A stretch of 64,000 bases of DNA from Polycladomyces subterraneus (GCF_030433435.1 NZ_JANRHH010000004.1:1-64000), one strand, 5' to 3'; shown: positions 46,074-57,511, counted from the first letter of the stretch. Notes: a model not told the origin generated them from the letters alone. A program made the numbers and translations.

Positions 46074-47653
46074 GTTGTGTTCCCTCCTTCTTCTTGTCGC
46101 TGCGTATCGCCGGGCTTGATAATTTTGGGCCGATCCTTCATCCATTGCCACGGTACCCGGATTAATGTGTCTTTCAAATCGGTCCAGTTGATTGGTGAAA
46201 ACGGTGCCAAATAGGGCACCCCGAACGACTTTAATTGCACCAGGTGCAACAACATGAGCATCAACGCAAGCGTGATGCCGTACAACCCGAGGATGGATGC
46301 CACGATCATCAGCGGAAAGCGGATCAGACGGAGTGAGATAGCAGCGTTGTAATAGGGGTTAGCGTACGAACTGATCGTCGTCAACCCGACGATGATCACC
46401 ATCGCAGGACTGACGAGCCCGGCTGACACCGCCGCATCCCCGATCACCAAAGCCCCCACGATCCCGATCGTCGGACCGATCGGACCCGGCAGTCGGATGC
46501 TCGCCTCCCGTAACACCTCTACACTGGTCTCCATGATCAGCGCTTCGACGATGGAAGGGAACGGCACCGTCGCCCTACCCGCGGCCATTGCGATCGCCAA
46601 TTTGGACGGGATCATCTCCGGGTGAAACGATACAAAAGCAATGTAAAGCGCAGGTAACAACATCGCGATAAGCAAACTCAGCAAACGGATCATCCGCAAA
46701 AATGACGTAATCAAGTATCGCTCATAATAATCTTCGGGACTGTAATAGAACTGGGTAAACACCGCCGGCGCGATCAATGTGTTCGGCGTACCGTCAACTA
46801 AAATGGCCACTTTCCCTTCCAGCAAATGACCCACGACCGCATCCGGTCGTTCGGTGTTTTGCAACTGAGGAAACGGTGTCCAAATCTGATCCTGAATCAA
46901 TTCCTCGATATATCCCGATTCCAATACACCGTCAATTTGAATGTTCTGTATCCGATTCTCCACTTCTTGTACAACTTTTGGATCTGCCACGCCCTCGATG
47001 TAGAAAAGGGAGACGTTGGTTTTCGTCCGTTTGCCGACCATGTAGTTTTTCAACCGCAAGTCGGGATCTTTCAATCGCCGGCGAATCATGGAGGTGTTGA
47101 TACGGATTGTTTCAGTCAGTCCTTCACGCGGACCACGAATCACCGCTTCCGCACGCGGTTCGCTGACCCCTCGTTTTTCCCATCCGCGCGTGCCAATGAT
47201 CAAACCGGTATCGGATCCGTCCAAAAACAAAATGGTATCTCCCGACAATAAGCCGTTGACGATTTCCTGCATTTTGGTCGACCGCTTCATCTCACCGGTC
47301 TGCACCAAGCTCTCATTGACCATCTGCCATAAGTCCGTCTTGACTTTCAAGCGTTCTCCTTCCACCATCAACGGATGAAGAATGAACTGATCCACAATAG
47401 CCATGTTGACCAGACCGTCGATGTATAAAACGGATGCTTTGCGATCCGGTGCGTATTGAATGGTGAAAACGCGTGAGATGACGTCAGCACTATCTCCCAA
47501 CAATTTGACCAGATATTGGGCGTTTTTCTCCGCATCCGGCGTGACGGCGGTATCTTCCACCCGCTCCTTCACCTTTTGCTCCGCTTGCTGTTCCAGTTTT
47601 TCCGCCTTTTTGCGCGTGCGTTTGCGTGTCCATTTGTTACCCTGTTGTTCCAT
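46070..47653 (-). CDS. gerA: GerA family spore germination protein
   Basis: The A subunit of the germinant receptor. The 527-residue protein has a large soluble N-terminal domain (RDP-like: ASVLYIDGLVN, DTILFLDGSD, RGPREGLTETIRIN), then about five or six membrane segments with PFPSIVEALIMETSVEVLREAS and GPTIGIVGALVIGDAAV, family signatures. The N-terminal tail is highly charged. ATG at 47653 follows GGTGAT. The start could also be the ATG at 47659. Confidence 0.93.
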   Translation of the reverse strand: MEQQGNKWTRKRTRKKAEKLEQQAEQKVKERVEDTAVTPDAEKNAQYLVKLLGDSADVISRVFTIQYAPDRKASVLYIDGLVNMAIVDQFILHPLMVEGERLKVKTDLWQMVNESLVQTGEMKRSTKMQEIVNGLLSGDTILFLDGSDTGLIIGTRGWEKRGVSEPRAEAVIRGPREGLTETIRINTSMIRRRLKDPDLRLKNYMVGKRTKTNVSLFYIEGVADPKVVQEVENRIQNIQIDGVLESGYIEELIQDQIWTPFPQLQNTERPDAVVGHLLEGKVAILVDGTPNTLIAPAVFTQFYYSPEDYYERYLITSFLRMIRLLSLLIAMLLPALYIAFVSFHPEMIPSKLAIAMAAGRATVPFPSIVEALIMETSVEVLREASIRLPGPIGPTIGIVGALVIGDAAVSAGLVSPAMVIIVGLTTISSYANPYYNAAISLRLIRFPLMIVASILGLYGITLALMLMLLHLVQLKSFGVPYLAPFSPINWTDLKDTLIRVPWQWMKDRPKIIKPGDTQRQEEGGNTT

Positions 47654-47701
47654 GATCATCACCACTCTTAACATCCCCGCTTGCCAAAAAAACCATACCA
47701 A

Positions 47702-47735
47702 GGAAAAAAGAAGACCTGATGCCTAGCATCAGGTC
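47702..47735 (-). terminator. Rho-independent terminator after the GAF gene
   Basis: gacctgatgc pairs perfectly with gcatcaggtc around three bases, followed on minus by TTCTTTTTTCC. It isolates the ger operon from the gene upstream, so gerA must have its own promoter in the 50 bases between; I see no clear sigma-G consensus. Confidence 0.9.
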
Positions 47736-47783
47736 AAGTCTTGCAATTTCCAATCATCAGTCAGAAATGGGAATATCAATCCA

Positions 47784-48590
47784 TTATGTTTGTACCACTA
47801 ACGTTTCGTGACCGTTAGTTTCTTCTTTGGAGTGCCCCCATGGGGAACGGTGCAATTCCAGATGTAATAAGGGCGCCAGCACATTGGCAAATGCCTGCAA
47901 ATACGTTTTTTCCGCATCCGAGTATGTTTTCTGTTCATCTCCCGTCACACTGAGGATGCCGATGACCTGTTCTCCCATCTTGATCGGCACACATATCAGG
48001 GAATGATACACTTTTTGCGCTTTGGGATGCGCTTTGAATCGGTTCCCTGGTGCGTGGATGTCGCCGGAAAAATAGACCTCGCCCGTGCGGTATGTATACC
48101 CTGCTGCCGAATCGTCGATCGGCAACCGCAACTTCTTCATGCCCTCCGGTGTGTGCGCCGCGGCTTCATGCACCTTGAGTGTGCCGTCACCAGCGGAGAC
48201 AAACACGCAAACACGCGGGTTGTTGGCCTTGTTCACGGTCATGACGGCGACGAGTTGAGATAGAAAATACGTATAAATGGCTCTTCGCTGCTGTTCAAAA
48301 TCCTCCTGGGAACCGTAAAGAACAACGGCAATTTCCTCGGAAAGCGTCTTGACCGATTCGATCACCATCTGGGCGCGCTTGTATTCATGGGACATGCGTT
48401 CGTTGGTTTCCTTCAATTCATGAAGCGTTTTATGCGGTTCGATGACAATCCCCCAGAGTGCAATCCGGTCCCCTTTTTTGGCCCGCCAAACGAAGACGAC
48501 AGCCACCGTGACCATCAACGCGAGCAAGGCGTAGGTGAGTAACGGGTTATTGATGATCACTTTTACAATAAACCCCAGATCCGTATCCAT
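47784..48590 (-). CDS. Membrane-anchored GAF domain protein
   Basis: The 268-residue protein starts MDTDLGFIVKVIINNPLLTY, has one membrane segment (about 12-35), a short coiled coil (TLHELKETNERMSHEYKRAQ) and a GAF domain with KAHPKAQKVYHSLICVPIKM and VIGILSVTGDEQ. No output domain (kinase, HTH or GGDEF) follows, so its partner is unknown. ATG at 48590; a GTG four codons earlier is possible. It lies between rsmB and the ger operon and is followed by a terminator. Confidence 0.8.
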   Translation of the reverse strand: MDTDLGFIVKVIINNPLLTYALLALMVTVAVVFVWRAKKGDRIALWGIVIEPHKTLHELKETNERMSHEYKRAQMVIESVKTLSEEIAVVLYGSQEDFEQQRRAIYTYFLSQLVAVMTVNKANNPRVCVFVSAGDGTLKVHEAAAHTPEGMKKLRLPIDDSAAGYTYRTGEVYFSGDIHAPGNRFKAHPKAQKVYHSLICVPIKMGEQVIGILSVTGDEQKTYSDAEKTYLQAFANVLAPLLHLELHRSPWGHSKEETNGHETLVVQT

Positions 48591-48664
48591 CGGCTGTTTC
48601 ACCACCTTTTTTTCCAAAAATCGCCGGCAGGACCCGGGAGCCACCCACCGGCGACATATAGTCT

Positions 48665-50026
48665 CTATTTTTGTTTTATCATGCGGGTGATGAAAAAACC
48701 ATCCGTGTTCAACTGATGCGGCAACAATTTGACCATTCCCGACTCCACCCAACAGTGCTTGACCACCGTCTCCGATAACAATCGCGGCAATTGTTCATCC
48801 GCCCGAAATTCGGGATGACGTGCAAGAAACGATCGCACCTGTTCCTCGTTTTCCCGTGGCTCCAATGTACACGTGCTGTAGACCAATATACCGCCTGGCC
48901 GAACCATTCGGCTCACCGCATCCAGCAATTCCCGCTGCAGAGCAATCAACGGCTCGATATTTTCGGCTTCTTTGCTCCACTTGATATCCGGTTTGCGGCG
49001 GATCACGCCCAAGCCGGAACAAGGCGCATCCAACAGGACAAAATCAAACTCTGGTTCAGATGTATCCAATTTCCTGGCATCCGCTTGGCGGGCTTCGATG
49101 ATGGTGATGCCGAGCCTTGTAGCATGATCACGGATTAAATCCACTTTGTGCGCATGGATATCGCAGGCAAGGATGTGGCCGCGGTTGTTCATCAACTCGG
49201 CCAAGTGGGTCGTTTTGCCTCCCGGTGCTGCACAAGCGTCCAAGCCACGCCAACCCGGACGGGGGGCCACCACCTCAGCCACCAGCATGGAAGCTTCATC
49301 CTGAATGGTGAAATACCCCTCCTCAAATCCGGGCAAACGGGCGGGACTACCCCCGCCTCGGTAACGGATTGCCTGCACGGAAACGGGGGAAGGTTCCACT
49401 GTCGCCTCCGGGCGGGCCTCCGCCAGCCGTTTCAGGACCGTGTCCCGATCTGCTTTGAGTCGATTGACGCGCAGTCCGGTAGCGGGAGGCCGATTGTTCG
49501 CTTCCAAAATCGCGGTGGCGGTCGGTTCGCCATATACGTCGATCATCCGCCGAACCAACCATTCCGGATGAGAGGTGGTGATCGCCAGACGTTCAACTGT
49601 CGGCATGGACGTTGGCGGTTCAGGAACAGACGGTTGACGCAGCAATGCCCGCATTACACCGTTGACCAAGCCGCTGATCCCGCGATGCCCCCGTTTTTTG
49701 GCGATCTCCACAGTCTCGTGTACGGCTGCCCTGGCGGGAATCCGATCCAGGTACACCAATTGATAAACACCCATCCGCAATAGCTGACGCACCCACGGCT
49801 GGAGTGAATCCACCCCTTTTTTCACCAGTGCATCCAGCAGCCAGTCCAACGTTTTTCGCCTCTGAATGGTGCCATATACCAGTTCCGTGGCCAAACCGCG
49901 ATCGCGCGGTGACAAATCCGCCTCATCCAATGCATGGTCCAACACCAGGTTACTGTAGGCATCGCGTGTTTCCACTGCGATCAGCACATCCAATGCCACT
50001 TCCCTGGCTGATTTGCGCCGTTTCAT
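48665..50026 (-). CDS. rsmB: 16S rRNA (cytosine967-C5)-methyltransferase RsmB
   Basis: RsmB (Sun) methylates C967 of 16S rRNA. The 453-residue protein has an N-terminal NusB-like domain ([20 protein letters not shown]), then the SAM domain with [27 protein letters not shown] containing the catalytic Cys, and [16 protein letters not shown]. Its ATG overlaps the fmt stop (ATGA). Confidence 0.96.
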   Translation of the reverse strand: MKRRKSAREVALDVLIAVETRDAYSNLVLDHALDEADLSPRDRGLATELVYGTIQRRKTLDWLLDALVKKGVDSLQPWVRQLLRMGVYQLVYLDRIPARAAVHETVEIAKKRGHRGISGLVNGVMRALLRQPSVPEPPTSMPTVERLAITTSHPEWLVRRMIDVYGEPTATAILEANNRPPATGLRVNRLKADRDTVLKRLAEARPEATVEPSPVSVQAIRYRGGGSPARLPGFEEGYFTIQDEASMLVAEVVAPRPGWRGLDACAAPGGKTTHLAELMNNRGHILACDIHAHKVDLIRDHATRLGITIIEARQADARKLDTSEPEFDFVLLDAPCSGLGVIRRKPDIKWSKEAENIEPLIALQRELLDAVSRMVRPGGILVYSTCTLEPRENEEQVRSFLARHPEFRADEQLPRLLSETVVKHCWVESGMVKLLPHQLNTDGFFITRMIKQK

Positions 50027-50973
50027 TCCCTGTCCCCCAAACGTTCACCCGGCTCCATATTGCGACCGCGCACGAATTGCGCCACTGTCATCCGCTTCTT
50101 GCCGGACGGTTGCAACTCTTGAATGACGACAGCCCCTTCTCCGGCGGCGACGGTAATGCCGTCCTCCTCAACGTTCAGCACCGTTCCCGGCACCGAATCA
50201 TGCTGGACATCGGCGACCTCGACCCACCACACTTTCAATGGTTTCCCCTGCCACATCGTAAACGCTACCGGCCACGGGTGCAAACCGCGTACCCGGTTGA
50301 AAATGGCACGGGCCGGCTTGGACCAATCGATCCGCTCATCCTCCCGCCGAATGTTGGGTGCATATGTAACCAGGGATTCATCCTGTGGCACCGGTTGAAT
50401 CTTCCCTGCCAACAATGCAGGGATCGTCTCCATCAACAGTTCCGCTCCCAAACGGCTCAATTTGTCGTGAAGCGAACCGACGTGATCCGTTTCTTCGATT
50501 GGGATGGCCCGTTGTGACAGAATATCGCCGGCATCCAATTGCTCCACCATGTACATGATGGTGACCCCCGTCTCTTTCTCACCATTGATCAACGCATGGT
50601 GGATCGGCGCCCCACCCCGATATTTGGGCAACAGCGAAGCGTGTACGTTAATGCAACCCCATCGCGGCGCTTCCAACAATTCGGACGGGAGCAATTGTCC
50701 ATAGGCGGCGGTGACCACCAAATCCGGTTTCAGTGCCAAAATCTCCTGTAAAGCTGTCGGATCGCGCAATTTTTCCGGTTGAAAGACAGGGATGCCGTAA
50801 GAGAGTGCCGCCGTTTTGACGGGCGGCGGGGTCAACACTTGTTTGCGTCCTTTGGGACGATCAGGTTGCGTCACAACACCGACGATCGGATAGGCTTGTT
50901 CTACCAGCACCTGCAAAGAAGGCACCGCGAAATCCGGGGTGCCCATGAACAAAATGCGAGGTTTTTCACTCAC
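50023..50973 (-). CDS. fmt: Methionyl-tRNA formyltransferase
   Basis: Fmt formylates initiator Met-tRNA. The 316-residue protein has [13 protein letters not shown], the catalytic [20 protein letters not shown] block with Asn and His, and a C-terminal tRNA-binding OB domain ([16 protein letters not shown]). Start ATG overlaps the def stop. It works with def in the same cycle. Confidence 0.96.
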   Translation of the reverse strand: MSEKPRILFMGTPDFAVPSLQVLVEQAYPIVGVVTQPDRPKGRKQVLTPPPVKTAALSYGIPVFQPEKLRDPTALQEILALKPDLVVTAAYGQLLPSELLEAPRWGCINVHASLLPKYRGGAPIHHALINGEKETGVTIMYMVEQLDAGDILSQRAIPIEETDHVGSLHDKLSRLGAELLMETIPALLAGKIQPVPQDESLVTYAPNIRREDERIDWSKPARAIFNRVRGLHPWPVAFTMWQGKPLKVWWVEVADVQHDSVPGTVLNVEEDGITVAAGEGAVVIQELQPSGKKRMTVAQFVRGRNMEPGERLGDRE

Positions 50974-51449
50974 GCTTCTACTTCCTCCTCTTCATCCGGC
51001 CGGAATACGCGTTCGGCGATATCAATGAACAGGATGCCGTTCAAATGGTCCACTTCATGCTGGAAAATACGGGCCAAATAATCTTCCGCTTCCATCTCGA
51101 ACGGCTGTCCGTAGCGATCTTGCCCTTTAACCCGCAATTGGTAGGCGCGGCGCACGACACCCAGCAATCCTGGAATGCTCAGGCAGCCCTCCGGCGGCGA
51201 TAATTGTTCACCCTTCATATCCACCAATTCAGGATTGACCACTTCGATCAGTCCGTTTCCGTCATCAACCACGATGACGCGTTTGGAAATGCCCACTTGG
51301 GGTGCTGCCAAGCCCACTCCCTTGGCGTCGTACATCGTTTCCGCCATATCATCGAGCAATTTGTGCAGACGCTCATTAAATTTGGTGACCGGTTTTGCCT
51401 TTTCTTTCAAAATCGGATCGGGATATTTGACGATTCTTCTGATGGCCAT
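50970..51449 (-). CDS. def: Peptide deformylase
   Basis: Def removes the formyl group from new proteins. The 159-residue type I enzyme has the three motifs [18 protein letters not shown] and QHEVDHLNG (Cys and two His bind the metal). ATG at 51449 follows AAGGAGG; eight upstream codons are not needed. It follows priA by 16 bases. Confidence 0.96.
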   Translation of the reverse strand: MAIRRIVKYPDPILKEKAKPVTKFNERLHKLLDDMAETMYDAKGVGLAAPQVGISKRVIVVDDGNGLIEVVNPELVDMKGEQLSPPEGCLSIPGLLGVVRRAYQLRVKGQDRYGQPFEMEAEDYLARIFQHEVDHLNGILFIDIAERVFRPDEEEEVEA

Positions 51450-51465
51450 GCGCTTCGCCTCCTTC

Positions 51466-53913
51466 TTAATCAATCCGGCCGTCCCGGTCCACGCTCCATT
51501 TCAGCCGGGGATCGTCCAATATATCTTCCAGTTCACGCAACCGGTGCATTAAATCTGCCACGGAATCCGTTTCTACATTATATTTCACCATCACCTGCAT
51601 TCGATACCGATCTTTCAAACGGGGGATCGGCGCCGGCACCGGACCCAACACTTCCACACCGGGCAACCGGTCCTGCTGCAACCTGTTGGCTGCCAGGTGA
51701 GCAGAACGCATCAACAGCGCTCGGTCCGGGTGCGTCAACAATACCGTAAACAAACCGCAAAACGGTGGATACCGGTGTTGTTTGCGCAACCGACATTCCT
51801 GCCGGTAAAACGACTCCACCTGGTAACGAGCCGCCAGATCCACACTGTAGTGTTCGGGATTGTAGGTCTGGATCACCACTCGCCCAGGCAATTGATGGCG
51901 ACCAGCACGACCGCTCACCTGCATCAGCAATTGGAATGTCCGCTCAGCGGCACGGAAATCCGGCAAATACAGCGAAGTGTCCGCCGCGATGACACCTACC
52001 AGTGTCACTCGAGGGAAATCCAGCCCTTTGGCGATCATCTGTGTCCCCAACAGTACGTCTGCCTGGCCGCTACCGAAAGCTTTCAACAGGCGCTCGTGTG
52101 CTCCCTTTCGGTTGGTTGTGTCCACATCCATCCGAATCACCCGTATTCCAGGAAACAGACGGGCCAACTCTTCTTCCACCCGTTGGGTACCCGTGCCAAA
52201 ATAACGAATGTGCGTACCGCCGCATGCGGGACAGGTGGAGGGAACTTGTGTCGCATACCCGCAATAGTGACAACGCAGGGTGCGATTGGTTTGGTGATAG
52301 GTGAGCGAAATGTCGCAGTGCGGACACGTCATCGCTTCTCCACAATCCCGGCAGAGCACAAACGTGGAGTAACCCCGTCGATTCAGAAGCAAGACGGCCT
52401 GTTCCCCCCGTTCGACACATAGGGTGAGGGACGTGCGCAACTTGCGGCTGAACAGGGATCGGTTTCCCTGGCGCAATTCCTCCCGCATGTCCACCACATC
52501 CACCGTGGGAAATGGGCGATTGTTTACCCGTTGAGGAAGGGTGACCCACTCATACACGCCCGTCCGGGCTAAAAAATAGCTTTCCACGGCGGGAGTGGCC
52601 GAGCCCAGTACCACCGTAGCCCCATGCTCCCGGGCGCGCCACAGCGCAACGTCACGGGCGTGGTATTTGGGCTGTTCCTCTTGTTTGTAACTGGACTCGT
52701 GCTCCTCGTCGATGATGATCAATCCCAACTGTTCAAACGGGGCGAAAATGGCCGAACGTGCCCCAATCGCCACCCGCACCTCGCCAGAGCGGATTTTGCG
52801 CCACTCATCATACCGCTCGCCGTCGGACAATCCACTGTGCAAGACCGCAACCTCGGAGCCGAATCGCTCCTTGAACCGTTTCACCATTTGCGGTGTGAGC
52901 GAAATCTCCGGAACCAGCACAATCGCCTGCTTCCCCTGCCGGATGGTGGCATCGATCGCCTGCAAATAGACCTCCGTTTTGCCGCTTCCCGTCACCCCAT
53001 GCAACAGAATGGTGCGCTCCTTGTTACTGTTCAACGCGGAAAGAATGGTGTCCAATGCCTGTTGTTGCTGATCCGTCAACGGCAAAGGCGGCTTGTGTTC
53101 AAACGCGTGTTCACCGTATGGGTCCCGGTAAACCTCGCGTTCCTCCCAGGTGAGCCACCCTTTTTCCACCAACTTCCCGACGACGGAACGGGTAGTTCCC
53201 GCTCGGGTGAGCAAATCCGGGAGGGGGATTTCTTCCGGATGGTGAATGAATTGTTCCAACACCGCACGCTGACGAACGGATCGGGCGGGGATGTCCGCCA
53301 AGCATCGGGACAGCTCGTCCGACGAAAGCGCCGGTTTCACCCATGTGACAGTTCGCAATGTTGCACGGTCCCCCACATGTTCAACCAGCAACAACCGCTT
53401 TTCCCGGATTAGTCGACGAATGATGGTCCGATTCACACCTGGCCACGTCAACGCCTGCGACAGCGGTACCTCCTGTTTCGACTCGATGCGCTCAATCAGT
53501 TGCCGCTCTGCGTCGGGCAACGCGGTTGCCGGTGGAGCATGCGGATGGACGCGCAACATGCGGTGGTACCGTCCTTTCAGCACCGCGGGCACCATGGCAT
53601 GCAAAGCGGTAATCTTCCGGCATAGGTAGACTTCGGACAGCCAAAATGCCAACCGGACCAATTCGGGAGTAAGCGGTGGGGTGACATCCAGTACATCGAT
53701 GATGGCTTTCAACCGGGTGAGAGATGCGGAGAGGGCAGTTGTGAGATCGACTACATATCCCATCACGGTTCGCGGTCCGAACGGCACCTTCACCCGAGAA
53801 CCAATCTCGGTGTCTGCAAGCAGGGAATCGGGCACTTCATAATCAAACGGCCGATCTGTTTCCTTGCTTGGCACGTCGACAATCACACGAGCAATCCGCC
53901 GATCAGCGCGCAT
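51466..53913 (-). CDS. priA: Primosomal protein N' (replication restart helicase PriA)
   Basis: PriA reloads the replisome at abandoned forks. The 815-residue protein has the N-terminal DNA-binding domain, Walker A HGVTGSGKTEVYLQ, DEEHESSYKQEE, four zinc Cys pairs (CRDCGEAMTCPHC, CHYCG, CPACGG) and GTQMIAKGLDFPRVTLVG. Length is usual (about 800). Its start overlaps coaBC by 11 bases. Confidence 0.96.
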   Translation of the reverse strand: MRADRRIARVIVDVPSKETDRPFDYEVPDSLLADTEIGSRVKVPFGPRTVMGYVVDLTTALSASLTRLKAIIDVLDVTPPLTPELVRLAFWLSEVYLCRKITALHAMVPAVLKGRYHRMLRVHPHAPPATALPDAERQLIERIESKQEVPLSQALTWPGVNRTIIRRLIREKRLLLVEHVGDRATLRTVTWVKPALSSDELSRCLADIPARSVRQRAVLEQFIHHPEEIPLPDLLTRAGTTRSVVGKLVEKGWLTWEEREVYRDPYGEHAFEHKPPLPLTDQQQQALDTILSALNSNKERTILLHGVTGSGKTEVYLQAIDATIRQGKQAIVLVPEISLTPQMVKRFKERFGSEVAVLHSGLSDGERYDEWRKIRSGEVRVAIGARSAIFAPFEQLGLIIIDEEHESSYKQEEQPKYHARDVALWRAREHGATVVLGSATPAVESYFLARTGVYEWVTLPQRVNNRPFPTVDVVDMREELRQGNRSLFSRKLRTSLTLCVERGEQAVLLLNRRGYSTFVLCRDCGEAMTCPHCDISLTYHQTNRTLRCHYCGYATQVPSTCPACGGTHIRYFGTGTQRVEEELARLFPGIRVIRMDVDTTNRKGAHERLLKAFGSGQADVLLGTQMIAKGLDFPRVTLVGVIAADTSLYLPDFRAAERTFQLLMQVSGRAGRHQLPGRVVIQTYNPEHYSVDLAARYQVESFYRQECRLRKQHRYPPFCGLFTVLLTHPDRALLMRSAHLAANRLQQDRLPGVEVLGPVPAPIPRLKDRYRMQVMVKYNVETDSVADLMHRLRELEDILDDPRLKWSVDRDGRID

Positions 53914-55105
53914 GCAACCTCTCTCCGATCAAGCCGATCAGCCGCCGGGCCACTTCCCGCTTGGACAGCATCGGCAAACGGAGTACTTCCCCGTCTCTGT
54001 CGTAGACGGTGACAATGTTGGTATCACCGTCAAACCCGGCACCGGGCAGTGTGACGTCGTTGGCAACGATGAGGTCCATATTCTTTCGCTTCAGTTTGTC
54101 TTGTGCGTATGTCGCGACATGATCAGTTTCCGCAGCGAATCCGACCAGCAACTGGTGAGGTTGTTTGCGTCGCCCCACCTCTTGGGCGATGTCCGGGGTC
54201 CGTTCCAGTCGAACAACCATTTCCTCCCCGGTCTTTTTAATCTTGTAATCTGCCACGTGTGCCGGCCGGTAGTCCGCCACCGCCGCTGCCTTGATCACCA
54301 CGTCAGCCCGGGGCAAATCACGCAGGACGGCTTCCAGCATCTCATCTGCCGTGCCCACATCTACCCGCCGGACACCCTGCGGCGTCTTCAGAGAGACGGG
54401 GCCGCTGATCAGGACGACTTCTGCTCCTGCAGCGCGTGCGGCTTCCGCCAGTGCGTATCCCATCTTGCCGGAGGAACGATTGGAAATAAACCGTACAGGG
54501 TCCATCGGCTCCCGGGTGGGGCCTGCCGTGACGATCACGCATTTGCCGGAGAGATCTGTCACCGGCTCCGCCAAGAGTTCCCGAATTCTTTCGACGATCT
54601 CCTCCGGTTCCGCCATACGCCCACGGCCGACGTAACCGCATGCCAGCTGTCCTTCACCAGGATCGATGAAGTGATAGCCCAGCCGCTTCAATTTGGCTAT
54701 GTTTTCTTGGACGATCGGATTTTCGTACATATGCACGTTCATCGCAGGAGCAATCAACACTGGTGCTTGGGTAGCCAATAAGGCCGTCGTCAGCATATCG
54801 TCCCCCAAGCCGTGCGCCAGTTTCCCCAGCAGATTGGCCGTAGCGGGGGCGATAACGAATAGATCGGCATGATCGGCCAGATCAATATGAGAGACCACTG
54901 CCGGATCGCGCTCGTCAAAGGTATCCACCGCCACATGATGCCGCGAGAGTGTTTGCAGTGTGAGCGGGGTAATGAAACGGGTGGCCGATTCGGTCATGAT
55001 CACGCGAACATCGGCCTCCAGTTTCGCCAGCGCACTGACCAGCGCAGCAGCCTTGTAAGCGGCGATCCCACCGGTGATGCCGACCACGATGCGTTTCCCC
55101 TTCAT
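53903..55105 (-). CDS. coaBC: Bifunctional PPC decarboxylase / PPC synthase
   Basis: CoaBC makes 4'-phosphopantetheine from phosphopantothenate and cysteine in two steps. The 400-residue protein has an FMN-binding CoaC half ([31 protein letters not shown]) and a CoaB half ([20 protein letters not shown], ending [17 protein letters not shown]). ATG at 55105 follows GAAGGAGGG. CoaD is elsewhere in the window. Confidence 0.95.
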   Translation of the reverse strand: MKGKRIVVGITGGIAAYKAAALVSALAKLEADVRVIMTESATRFITPLTLQTLSRHHVAVDTFDERDPAVVSHIDLADHADLFVIAPATANLLGKLAHGLGDDMLTTALLATQAPVLIAPAMNVHMYENPIVQENIAKLKRLGYHFIDPGEGQLACGYVGRGRMAEPEEIVERIRELLAEPVTDLSGKCVIVTAGPTREPMDPVRFISNRSSGKMGYALAEAARAAGAEVVLISGPVSLKTPQGVRRVDVGTADEMLEAVLRDLPRADVVIKAAAVADYRPAHVADYKIKKTGEEMVVRLERTPDIAQEVGRRKQPHQLLVGFAAETDHVATYAQDKLKRKNMDLIVANDVTLPGAGFDGDTNIVTVYDRDGEVLRLPMLSKREVARRLIGLIGERLHAR

Positions 55106-55247
55106 GGGATGCCCTCCTTCATCAACCCGATCCCATACAAAGCGAACGGGACCCATTTTCCTGCAGTCTGGGCCGCAATGGCATCAGCCGACCGGAAAAC
55201 GGTCCCTCTTCTTCCTCGCTTCGTTTTCGGTTGCTTTCCGATTTCTT

Positions 55248-55451
55248 TTAATTGGTAGTATCGTCCTCTTGCGGTTTCACCACATCAGCGGCGATTTCCT
55301 CGAGCGCTATACCCACATATTTGTTGGAACGGGGTTCAATCCCTGGTTTCGTGCCGTCCAGGAGCTGCCTCGCCCGTTTGGCGGCCAACACCACCAGCGA
55401 GTATTTGCTGTCTGTTTTTTCCATCAACTTGTCTATCGACGGATAGAGCAT
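55248..55451 (-). CDS. rpoZ: DNA-directed RNA polymerase omega subunit
   Basis: A 67-residue protein beginning [20 protein letters not shown] with AKRARQLL and [13 protein letters not shown], the omega family pattern. GGAGGGT precedes the ATG. It follows gmk by 12 bases, the usual pair. Confidence 0.95.
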   Translation of the reverse strand: MLYPSIDKLMEKTDSKYSLVVLAAKRARQLLDGTKPGIEPRSNKYVGIALEEIAADVVKPQEDDTTN

Positions 55452-55463
55452 GTTCCAACCCTC

Positions 55464-56069
55464 CTATTCCCAAATGGCCATGAGGCGTTCTCTGCGGCAA
55501 TGTTCAGCGATAATGATCGAACGAATCCGATCGCAAGCCGCATCCACACGGTCGTTGACGACCACGTAGTCATAGTGTTGGATCAGATCCAGTTCTTTTG
55601 CAGCGGTGTCCAGTCGCTGCTCAACCACTTCGTCCGTTTCAGTACCCCTTCCTTCAATCCGCCGTCTCAATTCTTCCAATGAAGGGGGTACCAAAAAGAT
55701 GAACACGCCGTGGGGAAAACGTCGTTTGACCTGCATAGCCCCCTGTACCTCGATTTCCAAGAGAACGTCTTGTCCTTCGGCAAGGCGTTCTTCGACAAAA
55801 CGACGGGGGGTCCCATAGTAGTTCCCCACATATTCGGCCCATTCCAAGAGTTCGTCGTTGCGGATCATCTCTTCAAACTCTTCTCGCGTCTTGAAAAAAT
55901 AATTGACCCCTTCTTGTTCTCCTTCACGCGGTTTTCGTGTCGTGGCGGAGACAGAATAGGTCAACTCGGGCATAAAATTGCGCAAACGCGCACAAACAGT
56001 TCCCTTTCCCGCCCCGGAAGGGCCGGAAAGAACGATGAGAAGACCTTGTTTTTGATGGGAGAATTGCAT
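55464..56069 (-). CDS. gmk: Guanylate kinase
   Basis: Gmk makes GDP from GMP and ATP; it also controls (p)ppGpp sensitivity. The 201-residue protein has the P-loop [12 protein letters not shown], the GMP-binding [19 protein letters not shown] segment and [11 protein letters not shown]. It starts with ATG after GAAGGA, 14 bases after remA. Confidence 0.96.
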   Translation of the reverse strand: MQFSHQKQGLLIVLSGPSGAGKGTVCARLRNFMPELTYSVSATTRKPREGEQEGVNYFFKTREEFEEMIRNDELLEWAEYVGNYYGTPRRFVEERLAEGQDVLLEIEVQGAMQVKRRFPHGVFIFLVPPSLEELRRRIEGRGTETDEVVEQRLDTAAKELDLIQHYDYVVVNDRVDAACDRIRSIIIAEHCRRERLMAIWE

Positions 56070-56083
56070 GCAACAAATCCTTC

Positions 56084-56350
56084 CTATTCGACAATTTCCT
56101 CATTGTGATCTTTACTCGTCAGGCGATGCGCCACAGTTTCCGGCTGAACGGCAGACAAAATCACATGATCGCTGTCGGTGATGATCACCGCTCGAGTACG
56201 TCTGCCGTATGTGGCATCAATCAACATGCCGCGTTCTCTCGCCTCCTGTATGATCCGCTTGATCGGTGCGGAATCCGGGCTGACGATGGAAATGATCCGG
56301 TTGGCTGAGACGATGTTGCCAAAACCGATGTTGATCAGTTTGATACCCAA
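56084..56350 (-). CDS. remA: Extracellular matrix regulator RemA (YlzA/DUF370)
   Basis: RemA is a small DNA-binding ring protein that activates biofilm matrix genes in Bacillus. The 88-residue protein reads [20 protein letters not shown], with [20 protein letters not shown]. In many sporeformers the same protein is present without biofilm genes, so its target here is unknown. Location between yicC and gmk is standard. Confidence 0.93.
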   Translation of the reverse strand: MGIKLINIGFGNIVSANRIISIVSPDSAPIKRIIQEARERGMLIDATYGRRTRAVIITDSDHVILSAVQPETVAHRLTSKDHNEEIVE

Positions 56351-56502
56351 TCCAAGTGCCTCCTCGCTCCACTGAGAAAACTGAGCTCGTCGTGATGGAT
56401 CAACCGCCCGGAGCCGATGGGCGGACCGGTACGGAATTCCTTCATCCCCATTTTAGATCCTTTTGACCCGGGAATCAATTCTACCCTTCCATTATTGCCG
56501 TC

Positions 56503-57393
56503 TTACTCGATGTTTTGCACTTGTTCTTTCATTTTTTCCAGCTCGCTCTTGCACTCCACTACCCAGGAACTGATGAGACGGTCGCCCGATTTGGAACCGA
56601 TCGTATTCACCTCACGATTCATTTCTTGCAGCAGAAAATCGAGGCGACGTCCCACTGGTTCATTTGAACCGAGCGACTGAAGAAACTGACGGGCATGACT
56701 TTCCAGCCGGGTCAATTCTTCCTGGATATCTGATTTATCGGCAAAGATGGCCGCCTCCGTCAGCAATCGGTCTTCGTCGATTTTCACTTCCGACAAAAAC
56801 TCGCTCAATCGTTGACGCAGACGGGTACGGTATTCCTCTACTACCACTGGTGCGCGTTTCCGGATTTGATCCACCAAACGGGTCAGGTTGCCGATTCTGT
56901 GGGCGAGATCCTCCGCCAACGCTTGCCCTTCCCGCTGACGCATCTGGAGTAACGCCTCACAAGCTTCATGAACCGCTTCCAGCAACAGAGACTGGTGATG
57001 CTCCGGTTCGATTTCTCTCTCACGTAACGTCCACACTTGGGGCATCTGCAACAAATCCATGGCAGTCGGTTCACCTGACAATCCCAAGCGTTGATTCATC
57101 TCCCTCACGGTATGGACAAGCGTTTGCGCCAACTGCCAATCCACTTCGGCCGTTTGCTCCCGGTCTCCCGTCTCCAGGGTGACGAACACGTCAACACGCC
57201 CCCGCTTGACAACGGATTGCACCGCTTTTTTCACAGGGTCTTCCATCATCATCCACCCTGACGGCAACCGGACCATAATCTCCAAAAAACGATGGTTGAC
57301 CGAGCGGATTTCCACGATGAAGCGAATACCGTCCTTTTCTCGATCACCGCGACCGTAGCCTGTCATACTGCGGATATTCCTTTTTTCTTCCAT
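56503..57393 (-). CDS. yloC: YicC/YloC family endoribonuclease
   Basis: The 296-residue protein has the conserved start SMTGYGRG, RSVNHRFLEI, and the C-terminal DUF1732 domain with GRRLDFLLQEMNREVNTIGSKS. Family members are small-RNA-degrading endoribonucleases. The ATG at 57393 has only a weak site; the ATG at 57366 lies about 11 bases after AAAAAGGA and is nearly as good. It ends about 150 bases before remA. Confidence 0.92.
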   Translation of the reverse strand: MEEKRNIRSMTGYGRGDREKDGIRFIVEIRSVNHRFLEIMVRLPSGWMMMEDPVKKAVQSVVKRGRVDVFVTLETGDREQTAEVDWQLAQTLVHTVREMNQRLGLSGEPTAMDLLQMPQVWTLREREIEPEHHQSLLLEAVHEACEALLQMRQREGQALAEDLAHRIGNLTRLVDQIRKRAPVVVEEYRTRLRQRLSEFLSEVKIDEDRLLTEAAIFADKSDIQEELTRLESHARQFLQSLGSNEPVGRRLDFLLQEMNREVNTIGSKSGDRLISSWVVECKSELEKMKEQVQNIE

Positions 57394-57460
57394 GTTTTTA
57401 TTCTAAAAGATTTCCCGTTGACTCACAAGTGAAGTAACCGCGTTCGCATCAGGGTTGATG

Positions 57461-57497
57461 GAAACGAAACAGGCTGCCCCAAACGGGTCAGCCTGTC
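57461..57497 (-). terminator. Rho-independent terminator after the permease
   Basis: On the minus strand acaggctg pairs with cagcctgt around a 12-base loop, followed by TTCGTTTCC. It lies 15 bases after the permease stop. Confidence 0.75.
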
Positions 57498-57511
57498 TGT
57501 ACGGTCAACAT